In this document: positions 41,551 to 49,623 of the stretch, piece by piece
How the letters are laid out: each line of letters opens with the position of its first letter
Numbering within the stretch: position 1 is the first letter of the stretch
NCBI RefSeq assembly: GCF_000621705.1
Contig: NZ_JHXO01000005.1
Span: 310,001-374,000, forward strand
DNA length: 64,000 nucleotides
Reading direction: 5' to 3'
DNA from: Prolixibacter bellariivorans ATCC BAA-1284
GTDB lineage: Bacteria > Bacteroidota > Bacteroidia > Bacteroidales > Prolixibacteraceae
The notes under the pieces: model-generated
Databases searched by the model: none
Told to the model about the DNA's origin: nothing
Seen by the model: only the letters and a program-made list of their open reading frames with translations
Position numbers and translations under genes: made by a program

Positions 41551-43269
41551 ATGAAAAAGATAATTTTCCTAACCTTATTGGCTGTTGTCGGAACGTTTTA
41601 TTCTTGCTCCGACAGCTGGTTTGAATTAAAACCAAAGGGGTCAGCATCAATTTCCCAATTCTACAACGAAAAGGGAATCAATGCTCTGTTAACCGGAGCT
41701 TATGCCGCGCTCGATGGTGCCGGTACTGATGCCGGATGGGGTGGTACCTATGCCTGGGCTGGTTCTGTAACTAACTGGGTATGGGGATCGGTTGCCTCGG
41801 ATGACGCTTACAAAGGTTCAGAGGCTGGTGACCAATCAACCATCAACCCGATTGAGCGTTTTGAAGTTACCTCAACGAACGGTTATGTATCCGATAAATG
41901 GCACGCTATGTACGAGGGTATCGCTCGTTGTAACGAGGTATTGAAGGCCATTGCTGAAACACCTGATGATGTTGTAGCGGCTGACAAGAAGGCCTGGTTT
42001 GCTGGTCAAGCAAGGTTCTTGCGTGCTCATTTCTATTTTGATCTGACCCGTACTTATAAGCAAGTGCCTTATATTGATGAGAATACCGAAGCGCCGGAAT
42101 CAGTGTCGAACGACCATATGTTATGGCCGGAAATCGAGGCAGACTTCCAGTTTGCCGTATCGAATCTGAATACATCAGAATCGAATAAAGGTTATGCAAC
42201 CAAATGGGCTGCCGAAACGGCTTTGGCAAGGGTATATATGTTCGAGGCAAAATACGGCGAAGCCAAAACGTTGCTGGATGATATTCTCAACAATGGTCCG
42301 TTCGTTTTGATGGATGATTATACCAAGAACTACCTGATTGCGGATAATAACAACGAAGAATCCATTTTTGAGATTCAGTATGCTGTGAATGACGGTACTC
42401 CTGATTCGTTCAATGGTGGTTACGGCGATGCCCTGAACTTCCCTTATGCTTCTGAAATTGGTGTATGTTGTGGATTCCACCAGCCTTCTCAGAACTTGGT
42501 GAACGCCTTCAAAGTAGATGCCAATGGTCTTCCATTGTTCGATACTTTCAATGATTCTGATATCCCAAGTCTCGATGCTGATGGAAATCCGATTGGAGAT
42601 ACCTATACTGGTACTGTTGACCCACGTCTGGATTTCACTGTTGGTCGTCCTGGACTTCCTTATCTTGACTGGGGTGTTCAAGGCGGAAAAACATGGGTTC
42701 GCGATGTCGGTAATGGTGGTCCTTACCTGTACAAGAAAAACATGTTCCTGAAATCGGAAAAAGGAACCTTGTCAACTACTTCCGGTTGGGCAACGGGTGT
42801 GAACGCCAACAACTACCGTATGTATCGTTTGGCTCACGTTATTCTGTGGCGTGCAGAAGTCGCTGCTCAGGAGAACGATCTGCCTACTGCTCTGAAGCTG
42901 GTGAATGAGATTCGTAACCGTGCGAAGAGTAGTGCTGTTGTTACCTTTGACGATGGTACGCCTGCCGCTAATTATAGTATCGAGCCTTATACCTCGTTCC
43001 CGAATCAGGATTATGCCTTACGTGCAGTACAGTGGGAATTGCGTCTGGAATTCGCAATGGAAGGTATGCGTTTCTTCGACCTGGTACGATGGGGTATTGC
43101 TGGAGACGTAATGAATGCTTACCTCACAGAAGAATCGACTAAGCGTACTCACCTTAGCGGTACCAGCTTTACGGCCGGTAAGAATGAGTATTTCCCGATT
43201 CCGCAGACGCAGATGGACCTATCAGTGGTTGATGGTCAAAGTGTATTAACTCAAAATCCCGGATATTAA
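41551..43269 (+). CDS. SusD/RagB-type surface lipoprotein
   Basis: 572 residues from the ATG at 41551 (the frame can be opened two codons earlier at a TTG, unlikely). Lipobox-type signal peptide IIFLTLLAVVGTFYSC with the Cys at residue 19. Typical SusD pattern: TPR-like helices (AWFAGQARFLRAHFYFDLTRTYK, WAAETALARVYMFEAKYGEA) and the C-terminal family block AVQWELRLEFAMEGMRFFDLVRWG. It partners SusC as the surface lid of the importer. Confidence 0.95.
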   Translation: MKKIIFLTLLAVVGTFYSCSDSWFELKPKGSASISQFYNEKGINALLTGAYAALDGAGTDAGWGGTYAWAGSVTNWVWGSVASDDAYKGSEAGDQSTINPIERFEVTSTNGYVSDKWHAMYEGIARCNEVLKAIAETPDDVVAADKKAWFAGQARFLRAHFYFDLTRTYKQVPYIDENTEAPESVSNDHMLWPEIEADFQFAVSNLNTSESNKGYATKWAAETALARVYMFEAKYGEAKTLLDDILNNGPFVLMDDYTKNYLIADNNNEESIFEIQYAVNDGTPDSFNGGYGDALNFPYASEIGVCCGFHQPSQNLVNAFKVDANGLPLFDTFNDSDIPSLDADGNPIGDTYTGTVDPRLDFTVGRPGLPYLDWGVQGGKTWVRDVGNGGPYLYKKNMFLKSEKGTLSTTSGWATGVNANNYRMYRLAHVILWRAEVAAQENDLPTALKLVNEIRNRAKSSAVVTFDDGTPAANYSIEPYTSFPNQDYALRAVQWELRLEFAMEGMRFFDLVRWGIAGDVMNAYLTEESTKRTHLSGTSFTAGKNEYFPIPQTQMDLSVVDGQSVLTQNPGY

Positions 43270-43281
43270 TAAAATTGAATT

Positions 43282-44340
43282 ATGATGAAGAAAATATTTC
43301 TTTTATTACCAGTTCTGGCAATGTTCTTTGCTGCATGCGAAGAAGATAATAACTGGGGATATAATGCAAATCGTACAGATATTATAGTCCAGAATACTAA
43401 TGTTTATCTTCTGGATCCAGGTGCTTCTGCCAGTATTGAGACTGATGCAGCTGCAACAGAGGTAAATACAAATGTCGGTGTGACTGTTTCTTTATCAAGT
43501 GGAAAAGGGACCTTTACTGCGACGAAATCTCAACTCGGAATCTCAGCTGTAGATGACACCAAACAAGTTGAGTTTACAGCAACCATTAATGGATATGTTT
43601 CTTATGCATATGCTATTTTCACCATGATGGATCCGCTGTCTGTGTCTGAGCCTGGTGCAGTGATTTTGAATTCAGTGAATGATACCATTACCTATGAAAT
43701 CAATGCGGCTTCAACTGCTCCTGATGCAATTACTGTTACGCAGAAAATAAACAGTGGTTCAGCAGTTACAGTACCAAAAACCGGTGGATGGGATGTAAGT
43801 AGTGATGATATCGTTTTTAGTGGCGATGAATTTGCAGAGGGAGATACTGTGACTTATAGCGTTACCGCAACAAATACAAATGGTTCAATAAGCCATTCGG
43901 TATCCTTTGTTGTTGGCAAGTACACTTTCACTGCTTCTGATAACTTCACGCTTAGTCAGGATACTATGGCTTATGATTTTGTAGGTGGTGCATTTGTAAA
44001 AGCTACCAATATTGATTCCAGCGATATAGCCAGGGTTGTCGTGCCCGGACAATCTGTTGGATTTAAAACTATTGGGAATGCCCAGTTTGTTGAAACTACG
44101 GAATTGGTTTACACTACTGCTGATGTTAATACGATTGAGGACGAATTTAATGCTGGTGTTGCTGTTACCACGATGCCAGATGTTTCGGTTGATGAGTACT
44201 ACATCTACAAAACCATCCGTACGGTTAGCGGCCAGACGGAAACCTACTACGGTTTGCTTAAGGTAACTGAGATACAGGGTGCTTTTGCTGGTCAGGAAGA
44301 TCAGGTAGCGATTAGTTTTGAGCGCAAATATCTTGAATAG
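43282..44340 (+). CDS. Surface lipoprotein, third gene of the SusCD unit
   Basis: 352 residues. Signal peptide IFLLLPVLAMFFAAC with lipobox Cys near residue 19. The rest is beta-rich (ATDAAATEVNTNVGVTVSLS, VTYSVTATNTNGSISHSVSFVVG), with repeated Ig-like segments, and a C-terminal domain ending VAISFERKYLE. It may be a SusE/F-like glycan-binding protein; I do not recognise a specific family. Twelve bases after susD, same operon. Followed by a strong terminator. Confidence 0.75.
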   Translation: MMKKIFLLLPVLAMFFAACEEDNNWGYNANRTDIIVQNTNVYLLDPGASASIETDAAATEVNTNVGVTVSLSSGKGTFTATKSQLGISAVDDTKQVEFTATINGYVSYAYAIFTMMDPLSVSEPGAVILNSVNDTITYEINAASTAPDAITVTQKINSGSAVTVPKTGGWDVSSDDIVFSGDEFAEGDTVTYSVTATNTNGSISHSVSFVVGKYTFTASDNFTLSQDTMAYDFVGGAFVKATNIDSSDIARVVVPGQSVGFKTIGNAQFVETTELVYTTADVNTIEDEFNAGVAVTTMPDVSVDEYYIYKTIRTVSGQTETYYGLLKVTEIQGAFAGQEDQVAISFERKYLE

Positions 44341-44363
44341 AACTGTTTATAAGCTTGGATAAA

Positions 44364-44396
44364 AAAGAGGGCGGCCTGATGGTTGCCCTCTTTCTT
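44364..44396 (+). terminator. Intrinsic terminator after the SusCD operon
   Basis: AAAGAGGGC (44364-44372) pairs with GCCCTCTTT (44385-44393), 12-base loop, then TCTTATT. Perfect 9-bp stem, 24 bases past the stop at 44340. Confidence 0.85.
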
Positions 44397-44559
44397 ATTC
44401 ATTCACAGTCCGCTAAAGCACCACTCAGGTAATGACGATGGATGCGCTGGACTAAATTTTTACCACAAGGTTCTTCTGATTTGTACTTGAGGAGTTGTTA
44501 TGTCTTGAAAAGACAGGGGCGTTTGTCCGTCGTTTAGAAGATGAATGACTGTTTCCGGA

Positions 44560-45318
44560 TTATTCAAGATAGTAAACAAATCCAATGGTTGCATTCAGTG
44601 TCGAAAGAGTGTAACAATTGTCTTCTTTGCCAATAAAAGTTCTCGTTGAATTTGTGATGGTTCCTTTTTCTACCTCCTTTTCTTCGCGTGAGATTTTGGC
44701 CGAAGACTGGAAGTAACTAAGGCCAAGCTGCAAATTTGTTCGTGGCGATACCGCAAAGCGTAAAGCTGTCCCGGCCTTCCAGGCAAATGCGAGGTTATTC
44801 CGGTTCGTGGCCTGATTGATATAATACCAGTCGTTGTTGGGATTATCATAAATCAGTTGCTGGTTAGGCAGAAAATTTACATTCACGCCTCCCAACGCCT
44901 GAAAATCCCAGCTAAAGGTGTTAAAGTTGATACTGTATCGCAGTCCCGTTAAAATACTTCCCCACAGCCATGAATTAGCGTTCAGTTTCAGGTTATCGCG
45001 CTCGGTTGGAGTGATGCTGTAATTTTCGTTGAACATATTTTCCAACCTGGTGCCAACACCATCGCGGTTGACCGGATTATTGCCGAAATTGAGCATCCCG
45101 GTGAGTGCCAGATTATCCTGTAACGCATAGTTCGATTCAAGTGTCATGTTGAATCCCTGCCTGGCATGTCCGGCTTTTGTATTGTCGGGGTTATTGTCTT
45201 TGAACGTGCTTAGAGGCCAGGCTCCACCCATTGACAGCGAAAATGACCAGTTTTCAGTTTGTGCGGATGCACTCAAACCAACGAATAAAAGCAGCGAAAG
45301 GACTGATAGATATTTCAT
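44560..45318 (-). CDS. Outer-membrane beta-barrel protein
   Basis: 252 residues from the ATG at 45318 (MKYLSVLSLLLFVGLSASAQ, signal peptide, cut after SAQ). The mature part alternates polar and aromatic residues (TENWSFSLSMGGAWPLSTF, NYALQDNLALTGMLNFG, GLRYSINFNTFSWDFQALGGVNVNFL, TALRFAVSPRTNLQLGLSYFQSS), ending IGFVYYLE with a C-terminal aromatic-rich strand: typical of small outer-membrane barrel proteins. No ligand or enzyme motif. It faces the SusCD operon end-to-end. Confidence 0.8.
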   Translation of the reverse strand: MKYLSVLSLLLFVGLSASAQTENWSFSLSMGGAWPLSTFKDNNPDNTKAGHARQGFNMTLESNYALQDNLALTGMLNFGNNPVNRDGVGTRLENMFNENYSITPTERDNLKLNANSWLWGSILTGLRYSINFNTFSWDFQALGGVNVNFLPNQQLIYDNPNNDWYYINQATNRNNLAFAWKAGTALRFAVSPRTNLQLGLSYFQSSAKISREEKEVEKGTITNSTRTFIGKEDNCYTLSTLNATIGFVYYLE

Positions 45319-45833
45319 GTTTCTGATATTTATTTTTAACTGCCAGGTAGTACTCGAAATCGCATTTTTTTGTGGGGCAGTAGTTTTTGTTATGGCTCGT
45401 TTCATGCGGTGTGTTTTTCTGTTCGTCAGATATTAAATGCTGTAATTAACCTTCTGTTTACTGTTAAAACAATGTGGTACTTTATACCAAAGTATATTTT
45501 TTATTCGTATTAACCGGATGGAATATTGAATTTCTTCTCAACAGGATACATCTATATGACGGGAGAAAATCACATAACGTTTCGTTGCTGATGTCTAAAA
45601 AATGACAATTCTCTTTAAATTACCTGACTACCAGTGTTTATTGATTCGAAGTCCGTCTTTCTGCTATTGATTTTTTTTTCAATAATCACCACATGTCCGA
45701 AATTAAATATGCAACCGACCGGATTATGGCTAAGATATGCTCCCGGATTTTTTTAAATTTACGCCTGATTCGCCTCCGGTAGTAACAATTTGTTACCTTA
45801 TCCGGAACCATCCTGAAATATAAAACGCTTTTT
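45319..45833. other. Divergent intergenic region before the SpmAB-like gene
   Basis: AT-rich, no gene. Apart from the palindrome at 45782-45796 I see no strong element. Confidence 0.5.
45782..45796. promoter_or_regulatory. Perfect palindrome, candidate operator
   Basis: GTAACAA-T-TTGTTAC, arms of seven bases around one central base, 37 bases before the ATG of the next gene. A dyad of this size at this place suggests a regulator site; no known regulator is implied. Confidence 0.4.
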
Positions 45834-47066
45834 ATGGCATTGAATTACATTTGGATTTTCTTCTTTCTTACAGCATTTGTTTTTGGCCTGGTTAAGCTCA
45901 TTTTCTTTGGCGACACGTCGGTTTTTACCGAAATGGTGGCCTCAACTTTCGATATGGCTAAAACAGGATTCCAAATTTCACTGGGGCTAACCGGCGTTTT
46001 AACTTTGTGGATGGGTATTATGCGGATAGGCGAAAAAGGAGGAGTCGTGAGGATTTTTTCCCGCCTGATAGGGCCTTTTTTCAATAAGTTGTTTCCCGAT
46101 CTGGGGAAAGATCACCCGGCTTATGGTTCAATCATGATGAACCTTGCAGCCAATATGCTCGGGCTCGATAATGCTGCTACACCGATGGGATTGCAGGCAA
46201 TGAAGGAGATGCAGGAGACGAATCCATCAAAAAAGACGGCATCGAATCCGCAAATCATGTTCCTGGTATTGAATACGTCGGGGTTGACCATCATTCCTAT
46301 TTCGGTAATGGTGTACCGCGCCCAGATGGGGGCGGCCGATCCGGCAGATATTTTTATACCCATATTGCTGGCGACTTTCTTTTCAACGCTTGCCGGTGTT
46401 ATTAGTGTTTCCATTTACCAGAAAATAAAACTTTTCGATAAAGTCATCCTGGCCTATCTGGGAGGTTTGTCCCTCGTCATCTTCGGTATTATTGCCTGGA
46501 TGTCTACTTTGTCGAAGGACCAGGTTACGCTCTATTCACAAGTTGCCAGTAATTTGATTCTCTTTTCTACCATTATCTCGTTCATAACGCTCGGTGTTAT
46601 CAGGAAGATTAACGTGTACCAAACGTTTATTGAAGGGGCAAAAGATGGCTTTTCTACCGCTATTAAGATCATCCCGTACCTGGTGGCTATTTTGGTGGCG
46701 ATTGGCGTTTTCAGGGCTTCGGGGGCATTAGACTTTCTTACCGATGGAATTGCCTGGGTATTTCGTTCACTGGGTGTGAATACTGATTTTGTCGATGCAC
46801 TGCCAACTGCCTTGATGAAACCACTTAGCGGTAGTGGCGCACGGGGGATGATGGTGGATGCGATGAAGAACTACGGTCCTGACTCGTTTGTTGGTCATGT
46901 GGCTTCAACTGTTCAGGGGGCGACCGATACGACCTTTTATATTCTGGCCGTGTATTTTGGTTCGGTTGGCATTCGCAATACCAAGTACGCGGTAACTTGT
47001 GGACTAATTGCCGATTTTACGGGTATTGTCGCGGCTATTTTGCTTTCCTACATGTTCTTCCATTAA
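45834..47066 (+). CDS. Nucleoside-recognition (SpmA-SpmB fused) membrane protein
   Basis: 410 residues with about ten membrane helices. The N-terminal half resembles SpmA (WIFFFLTAFVFGLVKLIF, KTGFQISLGLTGVLTLWMGIMRIGEKGGVVRIFSR, ANMLGLDNAATPMGLQAMKEM) and the C-terminal half resembles SpmB (GAKDGFSTAIKIIPYLVAILVAIGVF, LPTALMKPLSGSGARGMMVDAM), both with the nucleoside-recognition (Gate) pattern. In Bacillus the two are separate spore-maturation proteins; fused forms are frequent in non-sporulating Bacteroidetes, where the role is unknown. Ends at a hairpin. Confidence 0.88.
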   Translation: MALNYIWIFFFLTAFVFGLVKLIFFGDTSVFTEMVASTFDMAKTGFQISLGLTGVLTLWMGIMRIGEKGGVVRIFSRLIGPFFNKLFPDLGKDHPAYGSIMMNLAANMLGLDNAATPMGLQAMKEMQETNPSKKTASNPQIMFLVLNTSGLTIIPISVMVYRAQMGAADPADIFIPILLATFFSTLAGVISVSIYQKIKLFDKVILAYLGGLSLVIFGIIAWMSTLSKDQVTLYSQVASNLILFSTIISFITLGVIRKINVYQTFIEGAKDGFSTAIKIIPYLVAILVAIGVFRASGALDFLTDGIAWVFRSLGVNTDFVDALPTALMKPLSGSGARGMMVDAMKNYGPDSFVGHVASTVQGATDTTFYILAVYFGSVGIRNTKYAVTCGLIADFTGIVAAILLSYMFFH

Positions 47067-47073
47067 AACAAAA

Positions 47074-47104
47074 AGCAGGAAAGGGGAGATTCCACATTCC
47101 TGCT
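47074..47104. terminator. Bidirectional terminator-like hairpin
   Basis: AGCAGGAA (47074-47081) pairs with TTCCTGCT (47097-47104). It lies between the convergent ends of the SpmAB-like gene and kdsA. A-rich before, weakly T-rich after. Confidence 0.6.
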
Positions 47105-47133
47105 ATTCCGTTAAATTCCTGTACGAAATTTTC

Positions 47134-47958
47134 TTATAGCTGATTGACGGCTTGTCGTAAAATGGTCAGCCTTTTCAGCATGGTTTCCAATTTGTCGAGG
47201 TGGAGCATGTTGGCACCATCCGATTTGGCGTTGGCCGGATCGGGATGCGTTTCGATGAACAGGCCGTCCGCACCAACGGCAATGGCAGCCCGCGCGATGG
47301 TCTCAATCAGCTCGGGTTTTCCGCCGGTTACTCCTGATAACTGATTCGGTTGTTGTAGCGAGTGGGTAATATCCATTACCACAGGGCAATTGTTTGATTC
47401 TTTCATTTCCGGTATCCCACGGTAATCGACGACTAAATCCTGGTATCCCAAGGTTGTTCCCCTTTCGGTGATGACAATGTTTGAATTACCTGATTCTCTC
47501 ACTTTGTCGACGGCAAATTTCATGGCTCCGGCGGAAAGAAACTGTCCTTTTTTGATATTGACCACCTTTCCTGTATTGGCGGCAGCTACCAGAATATCGG
47601 TTTGGCGGCAAAGAAATGCGGGTATTTGCAGCATATCGACATATTCGGCCGCCATAGCTGCTTCGGGAGCACTGTGAAAGTCGGTTACGGTTGGTACCCC
47701 AAATGTTTCATTTACCTTTCGCAGAATTTTCAATGCTTTTTCATCGCCGATACCGGTGAAGGAATCAAGGCGTGAACGATTGGCTTTCCGGTACGAACCT
47801 TTGAACACATAGGGAATTTTCAAATCATCGGTGATGCGGACAATGCGCTCGGCAATTTTTAAAGCCAGGGTTTCGTCTTCGATGGCGCAGGGGCCTGCCA
47901 GCAGAAAGAAATTATCACTCTCGTTGTGCCGGATATGGTCAATTCCATTAAAAATCAT
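47134..47958 (-). CDS. kdsA: 3-deoxy-8-phosphooctulonate synthase
   Basis: 274 residues. It condenses phosphoenolpyruvate and arabinose-5-phosphate to Kdo-8-phosphate for lipopolysaccharide. Motifs: LLAGPCAIEDETLAL (22-36), YVFKGSYRKANRSR (about 55), GVPTVTDFHS (about 92), GKVVNIKKGQFLSAG (about 132), GLFIETHPDPANAKSDG near 232. Stands alone; the rest of the Kdo pathway is not in the window. Start is the ATG at 47958. Confidence 0.95.
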   Translation of the reverse strand: MIFNGIDHIRHNESDNFFLLAGPCAIEDETLALKIAERIVRITDDLKIPYVFKGSYRKANRSRLDSFTGIGDEKALKILRKVNETFGVPTVTDFHSAPEAAMAAEYVDMLQIPAFLCRQTDILVAAANTGKVVNIKKGQFLSAGAMKFAVDKVRESGNSNIVITERGTTLGYQDLVVDYRGIPEMKESNNCPVVMDITHSLQQPNQLSGVTGGKPELIETIARAAIAVGADGLFIETHPDPANAKSDGANMLHLDKLETMLKRLTILRQAVNQL

Positions 47959-48106
47959 GGTAATATGCTTGTTCTTTCTTATTCAGATTACCCCGAAGTC
48001 AGACATTCGTATGCCTGAAAACGGGATTGCAATGGTAGTAAAAAACCGTTGAATTTTAACCTGACTCCGGCTGTTTTCATAACCGGAAGAAATACCTGTT
48101 GGTGAA

Positions 48107-49390
48107 TTACTTGGTAAAACGTTGCTTCCACCACAGTTTCAGTCGTTCCAAAATCTTCTGCTCTGTTGGATTGTTTTGGGGGTGATAGAAGCGTTTCGAA
48201 TGCAGTTTTTCCGGGAGGAAATCCTGTTCGGTAAAATTACCATCGTATGAGTGAGCGTATTTGTAACCTTGTTGGTAGCCCAGGTCTTTCATGAGTTTGG
48301 TTGGTGCATTTCTTAAGTGTAGCGGTACGGGCTGATGTCCGGAGTTTCGCACTTCGGCCAGGGCACTGTCGATAGCCTCGTACGCCGAATTACTTTTGGG
48401 CGAAGTGGCCAGGTAAATCGTGCATTCCGAAAGGATAATCCGGGCCTCAGGCATACCTACTTTGTGCACAGCGTCGAAAGTGCTTTGACTCAAAAGCAAT
48501 GCATTGGGATTAGCCAGTCCAATGTCTTCAGCAGCCAAAATTAGCAGTCGCCTGGCAATGAATTTGATGTCTTCACCACCTTCCAGCATGCGGGCAAGGT
48601 AGTAAATAGCTGCATCGGGATCGCTGCCACGAACGGATTTGATGAAAGCCGAAATAACATCGTAGTGCATTTCACCTTTCTTATCGTACATGGACAGGTT
48701 TTCCTGTAGCCGGTTGGTGACTTTTTCGTTGGTTAAAACGATTTCTTCGCCTTCTTCCTCTGAGTTAAGAACTACTTCCAGAATATTCAGCAGTTTCCGC
48801 GCATCGCCACTGGAATAACGCAATAGCGATTCATGTTCTTCTACCGTGATTTTCTTTTTCGATAGGTCCGAATCTTCGGTCAAAGCCCGATTGAGGAGCT
48901 CCAGTAAATCATCTGTTTCCAGTGATTTCAAAACATACACCTGACAACGGCTAAGGAGCGGAGAGATGACCTCGAACGAAGGATTTTCCGTCGTTGCGCC
49001 AATCAACGTGACGATTCCCTGTTCGACCGCTCCCAGCAACGAATCCTGTTGCGCTTTACTGAAACGGTGAATTTCATCGATAAAGAGAATCGGGTTAGGA
49101 GAGGAGAAGAACTGTTGCTTCTGCGCTTTGTCAATTACTTCCCGCACGTCTTTTACGCCGGAGTTAATGGCACTCAGTATATAAAACGGGCGATGTAGCG
49201 TGTTGGCGATGATTTTGGCCAGTGTGGTTTTTCCCACACCGGGAGGTCCCCACAAAATGATGGAGGAGATGTTGCCCGATTCTATCATTTTGCGCAGGAC
49301 GGCATTTTCACCTACCAGGTGTTTCTGCCCGATATAATCATGCAAGGTTTTCGGGCGCAGACGTTCAGCAAGTGGCTGGTTGCTGCTCAT
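48107..49390 (-). CDS. rarA: Replication-associated recombination protein A (RarA/MgsA)
   Basis: 427 residues from the ATG at 49390 (MSSNQPLAERLRPKTLHDYIGQKHL); the frame extends to 49546 but the extra part overlaps the neighbour and is not family-like. AAA+ ATPase: Walker A GPPGVGKTTLAKII, Walker B LFIDEIHRFSK, sensor LIGATTENPSFEV. The C-terminal part (DPDAAIYYLARMLEGGEDIKFIARRLLILAAEDIGLANP) is the MgsA domain. It acts at stalled forks. The stop of the small membrane gene overlaps the start by 4 bases (49387-49390), so they are co-translated. Confidence 0.95.
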   Translation of the reverse strand: MSSNQPLAERLRPKTLHDYIGQKHLVGENAVLRKMIESGNISSIILWGPPGVGKTTLAKIIANTLHRPFYILSAINSGVKDVREVIDKAQKQQFFSSPNPILFIDEIHRFSKAQQDSLLGAVEQGIVTLIGATTENPSFEVISPLLSRCQVYVLKSLETDDLLELLNRALTEDSDLSKKKITVEEHESLLRYSSGDARKLLNILEVVLNSEEEGEEIVLTNEKVTNRLQENLSMYDKKGEMHYDVISAFIKSVRGSDPDAAIYYLARMLEGGEDIKFIARRLLILAAEDIGLANPNALLLSQSTFDAVHKVGMPEARIILSECTIYLATSPKSNSAYEAIDSALAEVRNSGHQPVPLHLRNAPTKLMKDLGYQQGYKYAHSYDGNFTEQDFLPEKLHSKRFYHPQNNPTEQKILERLKLWWKQRFTK

Positions 49391-49620
49391 AATTCTCCTT
49401 TTCTTTTTCGGTATTCTTTGTAATATTTGTTCGAACGCAGGATAAAAGGTGTTAGCGGAAAGACCAGCGCAATCAAAAGGACACTGCTTCGACCAGTTGC
49501 TAACAGAAATACCTGGAGCGCCAGAATAACGCCAACCGCTGACCAAATGAGTACACGCAGTTGATTTATGCGTCGCTTTAGTTCACTATCTGAAAGATTT
49601 CTCAGCCGATAATCGTCCAT
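49387..49620 (-). CDS. Small membrane protein in front of rarA
   Basis: 77 residues. N-terminal helical part MDDYRLRNLSDSELKRRINQ, a first hydrophobic helix (VLIWSAVGVILALQVFLLATG) and a second (VLLIALVFPLTPFIL), then a basic tail (KYYKEYRKRKGEL). Unknown function. Its stop overlaps the rarA start, and its start is 4 bases from the end of the TPR gene, so the three genes form a tight unit. Not a known family to me. Confidence 0.75.
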   Translation of the reverse strand: MDDYRLRNLSDSELKRRINQLRVLIWSAVGVILALQVFLLATGRSSVLLIALVFPLTPFILRSNKYYKEYRKRKGEL

Positions 49621-49623
49621 ACA

